Part shown: piece by piece, positions 1 to 6,207 of the stretch | Position numbering within the stretch: the stretch's first letter is position 1 | Layout: each line of letters opens with the position of its first letter | Assembly (NCBI GenBank): GCA_004555725.1 | Contig: SFHC01000029.1 | Span: forward strand, 1-17,263 | Direction of reading: 5' to 3' | Origin: [Eubacterium] saphenum | GTDB lineage: Bacteria > Bacillota > Clostridia > Peptostreptococcales > Anaerovoracaceae | Length of the DNA stretch: 17,263 nt | Notes under the pieces: generated by a model | Told to the model about the DNA's origin: nothing | The model's input: only the letters and a program-made list of their open reading frames with translations | Database searches by the model: none | Translations under genes and position numbers: made by a program

Positions 1-11
1 GCCACGCCAGC
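1..11 (-). tRNA. 5' end of a second tRNA, possibly tRNA-Thr (cut by window edge)
   Basis: Read on the minus strand, these 11 bases are GCTGGCG-T-G-GC. That fits a seven-base acceptor strand followed by the invariant T8 and the G10 of a tRNA. They begin 7 bases after the encoded CCA end of tRNA-Asp, the usual spacing in a Firmicute tRNA cluster. The opening resembles clostridial tRNA-Thr(UGU) genes as I remember them. The anticodon lies outside the window, so the identity is a guess. Confidence 0.4.
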
Positions 12-18
12 TTAATAT

Positions 19-95
19 TGGCGACCAAGACCGGGTTCGAACCGGTGACCTCCAGCGTGACAGGCTGGCATTCTAACCAACTGAACTACTTGGCC
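19..95 (-). tRNA. tRNA-Asp (anticodon GUC)
   Basis: The minus strand folds into a full cloverleaf. The acceptor strand GGCCAAG pairs with CTTGGTC, with one G-U pair. The D arm contains AGTTGGTTAGA. The anticodon stem CCAGC/GCTGG encloses the loop CTGTCAC, giving anticodon GTC (Asp). The T arm is CCGGTTCGAACCCGG. The discriminator is G at position 22, and the CCA end is encoded at 21–19. Aspartate decoding rests on the anticodon and on the G discriminator. The gene lies about 30 bases downstream of a good -10 box and just before another tRNA, so the two are probably co-transcribed. Confidence 0.97.
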
Positions 96-124
96 TCATC
101 TGTGCCCCGAACTCAAGGCGCCTA

Positions 125-156
125 ATTATAGTAACACGCATCCCCGCTTAATGCAA
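125..156 (-). promoter_or_regulatory. Probable promoter of the tRNA cluster
   Basis: The minus strand has a perfect -10 box, TATAAT, at 130–125, placing the start site near 118, about 23 bases before tRNA-Asp. The -35 is less clear. TTGCAT at 156–151 is 20 bases from the -10, longer than ideal. A perfect TTGACA lies further upstream at 177–172 but has only a poor partner (TGCATT or GCATTA) at 16–17 bases. The -10 is convincing; the -35 assignment is tentative. Confidence 0.5.
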
Positions 157-275
157 GTCTTTCTTAAAACTTGTCAATATTTTACATATTCACGGGAATA
201 CCCGCCGCTGGAACATGTTTCGATCCTGCAATCATCCTCCAGGTGCTTCTTTTTTCCTTCATCATAGAAATGTCC

Positions 276-308
276 GCGGGGCGGCTTTTTCCCCGAACGC
301 CGCCCCGC
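276..308 (-). terminator. Strong GC-rich hairpin, candidate terminator after the CoA-transferase gene
   Basis: A perfect 10-bp stem, GCGGGGCGGC with GCCGCCCCGC, encloses a 13-base loop. It starts 36 bases after the CoA-transferase stop codon and precedes the tRNA promoter, where a terminator is expected. No run of U follows on the minus strand (the next bases are GGACATTTCTA), so it is not a textbook intrinsic terminator. It may be Rho-assisted, or it may protect the mRNA 3' end. Confidence 0.45.
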
Positions 309-344
309 ATGATCGTTTCTGATTATCTTATTTCAGCATATTAC

Positions 345-1685
345 CTACCGTTTATTGGACGCTTTCCAGATTCCCTGCTTCTCCGCATCGCGGATCAGTT
401 CATCGCGGACGTCCGGATGGGCGATCCCGATCAGGGCTTCGGCGCGCTCCCATGTGGTTCTGCCGATGAGTCCGGCTGTGCCGTACTCGGTTACGATATA
501 GTCGGCCTGTGTGCGCGGGGTAGTGATGATGTCGCCTCCGGTGAACTTTGGCTTGATGTTGGAATGGACGCCGCCGTTCTTATCAGTGAATGTGGAATGC
601 AGCGCCAGGAAGGATTTTCCGCCCGGTGCGTGGTATGCTCCTCCGACAAAGTCCAGCTGCCCTCCTGTGCCGCTGATCTGACGGGTGCCGACTGACTCGG
701 AACTGACCTGGCCGTACAGATCCACAGCGATGCATCCGTTAATGGAAATGAAGTTTTCCATCTTGCTGAGTGTCACCGGGCTGTTGACATAATCCATCGG
801 CGCAGAAATTACATCAATATTGTGATCCAGGAAATCATAAAGCTCTCGCGATCCGTTGCAGACGGAGAACACACCCTTTCCGCGATGCAGAGCTTTCTTT
901 TTATTCGTGATTTTACCGGACTTGTAAAGGTCCAGATACCCGTCACTCATCAGTTCGGTATGCATGCCCAGATCCTTCAGATCGGACTGCGCGATCAGTG
1001 ATCCGAGCGCATTCGGCATTCCTCCGATGCCCAGCTGAAGAGTCATGCCGTCCTTCAGGTACGGGAACAGGTTTTCTGCAATCTTACGATCCGTATCGGA
1101 TGCTTTCGGCGCAGGAAGTACTGCTACATCGGATTTGCTGCGAACAACGTAATCAACATCGCGGATGTTGATATGATCTCTTTCCATACCATAGACATAC
1201 GGCATCGTCGGATTTTCTTCGACAATAATGATATCTGCCGCATCCAGCAGACTCTGTGTCACACAGTTGCTCAGACCGAAGCTGAAGTTTCCGTACTTGT
1301 CCATCTCTGACATGGTGATCATCGCGACATTAACTGGTGCGTATCCGTGTGCGTAATAGGACCCGCAGTCTCTGAACAGCATCGGCTGAAAAAATGCTCT
1401 TCCTGCCGCAAGGTATTTCCGGTCAATTCCGGAACAGTGCCAGAGGTTTAGTGTAAAGGATTTTCCTTCCGGGTCTTTTTCGATAACCTGGGCCGGACGC
1501 ATGGTAATAGCGCTGCGGATTTTCACATCATGCAGTTCACCTGCGCGGTCGCCGAGCGCTGCATCAAGATCGGTCGGAAAAGAAACAGCCTGACCGTAAT
1601 CCACCCAGTCTCCGTCTTTTACACATTTTACCGCCTCTTCAGCGGAAACCAGTTTTTTCTCGTATTCCTGTTCTATACTTGTCAT
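345..1685 (-). CDS. Acyl-CoA:acetate CoA-transferase, butyryl-CoA:acetate / 4-hydroxybutyrate CoA-transferase type
   Basis: A 446-residue protein of the acetyl-CoA hydrolase/transferase family, which moves CoA between a short-chain acyl-CoA and acetate. In gut Clostridia this reaction ends butyrate formation. Visible marks are the two-half architecture, the glycine-rich stretch QLGIGGMPNALG (about 217–228), and MHTE, where E244 matches the glutamate that forms the glutamyl-CoA intermediate. A C-terminal block, VDLYGQVSSES then GTGGQLDFVGGAY (about 321–351), lines the CoA site. N-terminal features such as LNLWHCSGIDRKY also resemble butyrate-type enzymes. I chose the ATG at 1685 because GGAGGGG sits 7 bases before it; an in-frame ATG 17 codons upstream has no such site. 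Butyryl, 4-hydroxybutyryl and propionyl specificity cannot be separated by eye, so no symbol is given. The gene stands apart from the operon upstream, with a 139-base leader of its own. Confidence 0.9.
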   Translation of the reverse strand: MTSIEQEYEKKLVSAEEAVKCVKDGDWVDYGQAVSFPTDLDAALGDRAGELHDVKIRSAITMRPAQVIEKDPEGKSFTLNLWHCSGIDRKYLAAGRAFFQPMLFRDCGSYYAHGYAPVNVAMITMSEMDKYGNFSFGLSNCVTQSLLDAADIIIVEENPTMPYVYGMERDHINIRDVDYVVRSKSDVAVLPAPKASDTDRKIAENLFPYLKDGMTLQLGIGGMPNALGSLIAQSDLKDLGMHTELMSDGYLDLYKSGKITNKKKALHRGKGVFSVCNGSRELYDFLDHNIDVISAPMDYVNSPVTLSKMENFISINGCIAVDLYGQVSSESVGTRQISGTGGQLDFVGGAYHAPGGKSFLALHSTFTDKNGGVHSNIKPKFTGGDIITTPRTQADYIVTEYGTAGLIGRTTWERAEALIGIAHPDVRDELIRDAEKQGIWKASNKR

Positions 1686-1824
1686 TGAATCACCCCTCCG
1701 CTCTCTGTGAAATGACATCTTATTCCGGCTGCGCATTCACAAGCACAGTCTGCGCCGGTCTGTGCCGTCCGGCCGCCATAGATCAGTGTATCACAATCGC
1801 AACAATTTCTCACGATGTATACAT
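1686..1824 (-). other. Intergenic leader before the CoA-transferase gene
   Basis: These 139 bases separate the methyltransferase-like gene from the CoA-transferase and end in its strong ribosome binding site. They hold a perfect 10-base palindrome, ATGTATACAT (1824–1815), directly after the upstream stop codon. A 6-bp hairpin, GCACAG/CTGTGC (1765–1743), has an 11-base loop. I found no convincing -35/-10 pair; TTGCGA with TATGGC at 16 bases is the best and is poor. No U-run terminator is visible for the upstream gene. The palindrome could be an operator, but I cannot match it to a known regulator. Confidence 0.3.
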
Positions 1825-3186
1825 TTATTTCTTTCTTCTCGGATCTCTGGAAATCAATTCCCTGCCGTCTTTTTTCTGCGAAAACGCGCAGGCCGTATAG
1901 TTCATTCTCTGAAATTCGCGGATTTCACTATCCAGATTTTCCATCACTTCTTTCCGGATGGCGGCCGGGTAGCGCGCGATGCGGTGGTCCCTGGACCAGG
2001 CGCCCTGATAGTACCATAAACTGTCTGGATCGTCTCCAGACTGATAGACAGCAAGCTTTCCGATCACCTGACGCCCTTCAAACAGGTAAACGCCCCTGAT
2101 CAGCTCTGCCTGTTCGGCCTCCAGCAGCAGATCGGCTTCTTCATTAGCATATTCAGGAAGTTCCCGGTTTAAGCGGCGAATAAATCCATCGGCAATCCGT
2201 CTGACCGTCTCCTTTCCATGGCCATATGCCGCTGCCGACTCCTGAACAGCGTCTTTTTCTTCATCCTGAAGTGTAACTGCCCTGGCAGGTGATTTTTGTC
2301 TGTTCCTCTTTCCCGCTTCCTCGGCGATGAAAATTCCCAGCTTCTCATGCTGATCCAGATCACGCGCATCGATTTCTTCAATCTCAGCAGTCCCCAGATC
2401 AAACCCGGCTCTCTGCAGGGCCATCAGGTAAGCGGCACGGGCACTCGGCTGATAGAGACGTTCGATGGAGATGAAATTTCCGTTCTCGGCAGTCAGTTTT
2501 TTCATTTTTCGGACGTACGACTGGAACAGGTTCTCTTTTACCCGCACTTTTTCGGCAAAAGGTGAAAAGGCAAGGCCGGAAATGCGCCTGACATCCAGAT
2601 TCTCCTGGAGTGTACGGGAAGAAAAAACGGTATCGTACGTTCCGGTATTCTGCTTTGCTCCTGTGCCTTTTCCGGAATGCCCGGACTTTTTCCGCTCGGC
2701 CCGGATTTCCGATTTCCACTGGTCAGGGTCCAGGAAGCGGACATTGTCGATCTTCAGCTGTTCTTTCAGGGTATTTGCCAGCGCGACAGCTTCGCGGCAG
2801 CGGTCTACCGCCGTGATCTCCTTGCCGGGGAATCTTTTTGCCATAAAGAGGGAAATCAGACCGATATCGCAGCCTTGATCCAGAATCCGCGTCCCGAAGT
2901 GTTCCGGATGCGCGTCGATCCAGTCACAGGTCTGTCCGATCAGATCGCCCTCAAATCCGATGGAAATCGCAAGACTGCGCGGAAGATTCTCGTTCTTAAA
3001 CCGATAAAAAGACAGATGATCCATAGCTCCGGCATGATTCTTCTGGTCAGCTCGCTCAGCCAGAACCTGAATGACCTGACCGGCCTCCCCTTCACCGAGC
3101 TGCTCTTTCAGCAGATTCCGGAAATCTTCCTCATTTTCCGCGATCTTATAATTAAACTGTGCAATAAAGTTTTTTCCTTCTCCCAT
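1825..3186 (-). CDS. SAM-dependent methyltransferase-like protein, function unknown
   Basis: A 453-residue protein I cannot assign to a named family. Residues about 97–140 resemble the start of a class I SAM-binding fold: ILDQGCDIGLIS (101–112) fits the D-x-G-x-x-x-G loop of motif I, and ITAVDRC (124–130) fits the acidic strand-2 end that binds the ribose. A charged, Lys/Gly-rich stretch (165–182) interrupts the fold before a later strand region (184–200). The last 130 residues have no motif I recognise. The ATG at 3186 is preferred because AGGGGAAG lies 6 bases upstream. A reading 22 codons longer would start inside the preceding terminator region without a binding site. The site-2 protease gene lies upstream and the CoA-transferase downstream. 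Substrate and cellular role are unknown, and the motif is weak enough that catalytic activity is not assured. Confidence 0.7.
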   Translation of the reverse strand: MGEGKNFIAQFNYKIAENEEDFRNLLKEQLGEGEAGQVIQVLAERADQKNHAGAMDHLSFYRFKNENLPRSLAISIGFEGDLIGQTCDWIDAHPEHFGTRILDQGCDIGLISLFMAKRFPGKEITAVDRCREAVALANTLKEQLKIDNVRFLDPDQWKSEIRAERKKSGHSGKGTGAKQNTGTYDTVFSSRTLQENLDVRRISGLAFSPFAEKVRVKENLFQSYVRKMKKLTAENGNFISIERLYQPSARAAYLMALQRAGFDLGTAEIEEIDARDLDQHEKLGIFIAEEAGKRNRQKSPARAVTLQDEEKDAVQESAAAYGHGKETVRRIADGFIRRLNRELPEYANEEADLLLEAEQAELIRGVYLFEGRQVIGKLAVYQSGDDPDSLWYYQGAWSRDHRIARYPAAIRKEVMENLDSEIREFQRMNYTACAFSQKKDGRELISRDPRRKK

Positions 3187-3202
3187 ATTCTTCCCCTGTT
3201 CG

Positions 3203-3240
3203 ATAAAAAGCGCCGGAAAGCAGCGCAGGCTTCCCGGCGT
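3203..3240 (-). terminator. Intrinsic terminator after the site-2 protease gene
   Basis: On the minus strand an 11-bp stem (3239–3229 with 3221–3211, one G-U pair) closes a 7-base loop and is followed at once by CTTTTT (3210–3205). This is the textbook form of a Rho-independent terminator. It begins 24 bases after the site-2 protease stop. It also ends only about 8 bases before the ribosome binding site of the methyltransferase-like gene, leaving no room for a promoter between them. Confidence 0.85.
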
Positions 3241-3263
3241 CGGTGATTTCATAGGTGTATCTG

Positions 3264-4001
3264 TTATGCGATAATGGTGCGGCTGATCAGATTCAGAATG
3301 CCTGAAACAGCCGGATTCAGCACGATATCGACGATGTTGAACATAATCAGCAGCATAAGAATCCAGAATCCGCTTCTGTAGAGCGGATAGTACCAGCTGT
3401 ATCTTCTGAGGTCGAAAATCTGCGTTACAATCCCAAATCCGTCAAGCGGCGGAACCGGCAGCAGGTTAAATACCATCAGGCTGATATTAATGACGACGAT
3501 ATAGCGGAAAATGTCCAGTAAGATCTGCGCCAGTGTGACGCCAGATGATGACATGGTAGTCAGCACGACTCCGGAATGAATCATGAGACGCATGATAAAC
3601 GCAAACACGCAGGCTGTAATCAGATTCATCACGACACCTGCGATGGAGACGAGAAATTCATCTCTTCTCGGATGTTTGTAGTGTCTTGGGTCAATTTCCA
3701 CAGGAATTCCCCAGCCAAATCCGGCAAAGATCAGGCAGATAAACCCGAACCAGTCGGTATGCGCGAGCGGATTCAGAGTCAGCCTGCCCTGCGCTCTCGG
3801 CGTCGGATCGCCCAGCCGGTCGCTCATCCAGGCATGGCCGAACTCATGGAACGACAGGCCGATCACAATCCCCGGCAGAGTAAGAATCTCTTCCACCAGC
3901 CATGACCGCGCGTCGCTGAATCCGCCGTCCAGCATCCGCATAATGATCATGGCTCCTAATATGATGACAATCAGGAGTCCGTTTCGATTTCTTAAATTCA
4001 C
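3264..4001 (-). CDS. Site-2 protease family (M50) membrane metalloprotease
   Basis: A 245-residue integral membrane protein of the M50 zinc metalloprotease family, which cleaves peptide bonds within or near the membrane. The zinc motif HEFGH is at 52–56 inside a hydrophobic helix. The second M50 signature, NLLPVPPLDG (179–188), supplies the zinc-ligand Asp. About five hydrophobic segments are visible, roughly at 8–23, 40–52, 84–97, 117–141 and 164–182, with a further C-terminal pair at 211–235. There is no PDZ domain, so it resembles the short YwhC-like group rather than RseP/SpoIVFB. I chose the GTG at 4001 because AGAGGAGG lies about 10 bases upstream. A GTG 11 codons earlier would put that site inside the coding region. 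It follows the gatD-like gene by 42 bases and is the last gene before the terminator. Its substrate is unknown. Confidence 0.88.
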   Translation of the reverse strand: MNLRNRNGLLIVIILGAMIIMRMLDGGFSDARSWLVEEILTLPGIVIGLSFHEFGHAWMSDRLGDPTPRAQGRLTLNPLAHTDWFGFICLIFAGFGWGIPVEIDPRHYKHPRRDEFLVSIAGVVMNLITACVFAFIMRLMIHSGVVLTTMSSSGVTLAQILLDIFRYIVVINISLMVFNLLPVPPLDGFGIVTQIFDLRRYSWYYPLYRSGFWILMLLIMFNIVDIVLNPAVSGILNLISRTIIA

Positions 4002-4043
4002 GTCCTGCAGTCCTCCTCTTCTGCGTGCATACACACGGATTAG

Positions 4044-4763
4044 TTAATAGATAAACCCTCTGTCCGGCTCGCTGTATTCAGCGAGGCGCTCTTCATAGGC
4101 TTCCAGAGCCGCTTTTTCATAGGCCGGGTGAACATCCTTCATGCCCGTTTCTTCCAGAACACGGACCATGAATTTCGGGTTCAGTACGAACAGCGGTCCG
4201 ATAATGTAAGTCGCCATAAAATTTTTATACCGGATGCCCTCTTCCATGATGTCCGGATTCAGTCCGCAGCCGCGCACCGTCTGGAAAAGAGGTTCCAGCT
4301 TTCCGTCCGGATAGCTCTGCGTGAACTGGCTTTTGTAGCCGACGATGGAAAGATCGTCATATTTCCCGATATAAAGGGAATTATAGCGGTGCATAAGATC
4401 ACGCTCCGTGTGGAACGGGAAGAGGTTCAGGAACTCCATATCTCCGTTTTCCACATCATGCACGCGGCTTCCGAAAATCTCCAGAGCATTTCCGGTGACA
4501 AGCATTCTCTGTCCGCGCTCAATTGCTGCCTTCAGCTCCGGAAGATAGCCTTTCATCGTATCGCGTACAATGATCTGGGCACTTTCCGTCATTGTCCCCA
4601 TATAGACAAGATCGATCCCGTTTTCCTCGTCGAGAAAAGCCGGCCGTTCGTTCAGCGCCGTTTCGATAATCTCCGCTCCCGGAACAGAAAGCTGAATATA
4701 ACGGATGTTGCCGAGTTCGCCGTACAGATTAGCGACTTCCGGATATAATACTTCCACCTTCAT
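4044..4763 (-). CDS. GatD-like class I glutamine amidotransferase subunit lacking catalytic residues
   Basis: A 239-residue GatD homologue. GatD normally hydrolyses glutamine and passes ammonia to MurT, which amidates the D-Glu of lipid II. The fold is retained: ANLYGELGNI near the N-terminus and the block GIRYKNFMATY (176–186) both match GatD. The active site is not. At the nucleophile elbow, where S. aureus GatD has ICGGYQFLG, this protein has VTGNALEIFG (89–98), placing Gly91 at the Cys. The only cysteine in the protein is C166, elsewhere. The catalytic His of TYLHGP is Ile188 (TYIIGP). The GGGSD loop reads MGTMTE (55–60), and the Arg-containing segment after VGF is also changed. The comparison is from memory. 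The start codon overlaps the murT stop in TAATG, so the two are translationally coupled. The reading frame is intact, arguing against a recent pseudogene. It may be a structural or ligand-sensing partner of MurT. Confidence 0.85.
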   Translation of the reverse strand: MKVEVLYPEVANLYGELGNIRYIQLSVPGAEIIETALNERPAFLDEENGIDLVYMGTMTESAQIIVRDTMKGYLPELKAAIERGQRMLVTGNALEIFGSRVHDVENGDMEFLNLFPFHTERDLMHRYNSLYIGKYDDLSIVGYKSQFTQSYPDGKLEPLFQTVRGCGLNPDIMEEGIRYKNFMATYIIGPLFVLNPKFMVRVLEETGMKDVHPAYEKAALEAYEERLAEYSEPDRGFIY

Positions 4764-6187
4764 TATGCTTCCTCCTTCCCGTCAGATTCATTCTCTGCGT
4801 TCTTGCTTCCGTGTGCGTCATTCCAGGCTGCAACCGCGGCTTCAGCCTCTTTGGTTGTCCGCATTCCCAGATTGAATGAATCCGTTCCGTAGAACACGTA
4901 GATATTATCATCTGGAAGCATCTTCAGTTTTCCGACACCGTCTGCAGGGTCTTTCACATAGGTTATACGCTCCTCCGGAACCCCGGCAATCAGCATTCTC
5001 AGCTTATAATCCAGGCCGCGGTCGCCGTAGACGATGATCTGTCTGATCTTGTCATCCGCCAGGAATTCAAAATCACAGTCATACAGCCAGCAGGTATTCT
5101 CTGACCAGTGGTGTGTATCACCGATACAGTTGTTAAACAGGAGAATTTCCTTGGTTCCCGGCTGCTCGCCCACGTATTCAAACACACGGGACGCGGCATA
5201 CGCGTTTTTCTCCTTGCAGAGAATGTTCCGGACGGTTTTGTCGCCGATCTTGTGCACGCCGTAGCGGGAGGACGTGATCTGAATCTGCTCCATGGCGTGC
5301 TTAATCTGATCCAGAGAGTAATCCATCTGCTGCAGCACAGCAATCGCAGAAACCTGATTATAAATATTAAACACACTCGGATTCATCAGCTTAAATTCTG
5401 CGGACTCTCCTCCTCCGGAATACTGCATCGTCATTGTGCTGACGTCGACATCCTTTGCTTCGCAGTCATATTCAGGCGATTTAAAATCGCAGTTCGGGCA
5501 GTACGCTTTTCCGATATTGCTGTAGCGGATATATTTATATTTCAGCTTGGTGTGGCACTTTGGACAGATCTGCATATCGTTGATCAGGTTCCGGCACTCT
5601 GTAAAGTCGCCCGGCATCTGATCGATTCCGTAGTACACACGCGGATTTTCCGGTGAAACGGAGGACGCGATCAGATCGTCTGCGTTCAGCACCAGCCTGG
5701 TCTTTTCCGGCATATAACGTTCCAGAATGTATTTAATGTATTCCGGATGGCCGTTTCTCATGATGGAGTCTCTGGAAAGGTTGCTGATCAGCATCAGATC
5801 AGGCTGAACATACGGGAATACAACACGCGCGGAGCGTTCATCAATCTCCAGCACAGCCGTGTCATATTTTTCGCGGCCGAACAGCGTGACACCGCTGATC
5901 AGACAGGTTGCAATGCCCGTGTTGATGTTGGATCCCATGCCGTTGTTCAGCACATTTCTGCCGAGTTTAGACAAAAGGTCATTCAACATGTTGGAAACTG
6001 TAGTTTTTCCATTGGTTCCCGTGACGCCGATGATGGTTTTCGGTTTATGAATATACTTCAGAAAATCCGGGCAGATCTTCAATGCGACGATTCCCGGGAA
6101 ATTGGTTCCATTGTGTCTGGTAATTTTCAACGCCAGTACGGACAGTTTTGCGGCAAGCAGGGCGATGCCGTATCTAAACTTACCCAT
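4763..6187 (-). CDS. murT: MurT-like Mur ligase, lipid II isoglutaminyl synthase subunit
   Basis: A 474-residue Mur-ligase-family protein. MurT uses ATP and ammonia from GatD to convert the D-Glu of lipid II stem peptides to D-iGln, acting at the cytoplasmic membrane face. The ATP loop GVTGTNGKTT is at 54–63, and LEIDERSARVVFPYVQPDLMLISNLSRD (split over about 113–140) is the Mur central block. A zinc ribbon with CPKC (208–211) and CPNC (230–233) is the insertion typical of MurT. The C-terminal DUF1727-type region includes LLFNNC (349–354) and TCWLYDCDFE (365–374). In the family this last motif usually reads D-x-S-W-x-W-D; here the first Asp is Asn364. The ATG at 6187 follows a GGGGGAA site. 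The gene lies 20 bases after miaB and overlaps the gatD-like gene by one base. The ligase core looks intact, so nucleotide binding is likely preserved. Confidence 0.9.
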   Translation of the reverse strand: MGKFRYGIALLAAKLSVLALKITRHNGTNFPGIVALKICPDFLKYIHKPKTIIGVTGTNGKTTVSNMLNDLLSKLGRNVLNNGMGSNINTGIATCLISGVTLFGREKYDTAVLEIDERSARVVFPYVQPDLMLISNLSRDSIMRNGHPEYIKYILERYMPEKTRLVLNADDLIASSVSPENPRVYYGIDQMPGDFTECRNLINDMQICPKCHTKLKYKYIRYSNIGKAYCPNCDFKSPEYDCEAKDVDVSTMTMQYSGGGESAEFKLMNPSVFNIYNQVSAIAVLQQMDYSLDQIKHAMEQIQITSSRYGVHKIGDKTVRNILCKEKNAYAASRVFEYVGEQPGTKEILLFNNCIGDTHHWSENTCWLYDCDFEFLADDKIRQIIVYGDRGLDYKLRMLIAGVPEERITYVKDPADGVGKLKMLPDDNIYVFYGTDSFNLGMRTTKEAEAAVAAWNDAHGSKNAENESDGKEEA

Positions 6188-6207
6188 GTTATTGTTTCCC
6201 CCGTTTC

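Noticed and set aside
172..177. Perfect TTGACA as the -35 of the tRNA promoter
   Set aside because: It is about 41 bases from the good TATAAT and has only poor -10 partners at 16–18 bases. It is noted as an alternative, not called as a feature.
182..265. 27-codon minus-strand frame between the hairpin and the tRNA promoter
   Set aside because: No binding site precedes its first ATG, the internal ATG touches a GGAGG with no spacing, and the product (MMKEKRSTWRMIAG...) resembles nothing known.
1686..1736. 17-codon N-terminal extension of the CoA-transferase
   Set aside because: The ATG at 1685 has GGAGGGG at ideal spacing; the extension would contain that site and matches no family N-terminus.
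4044..4763. Calling the gatD-like gene a pseudogene
   Set aside because: The frame is full length, has a coupled start with murT, and conserves non-catalytic family blocks. The losses are substitutions confined to active-site positions.
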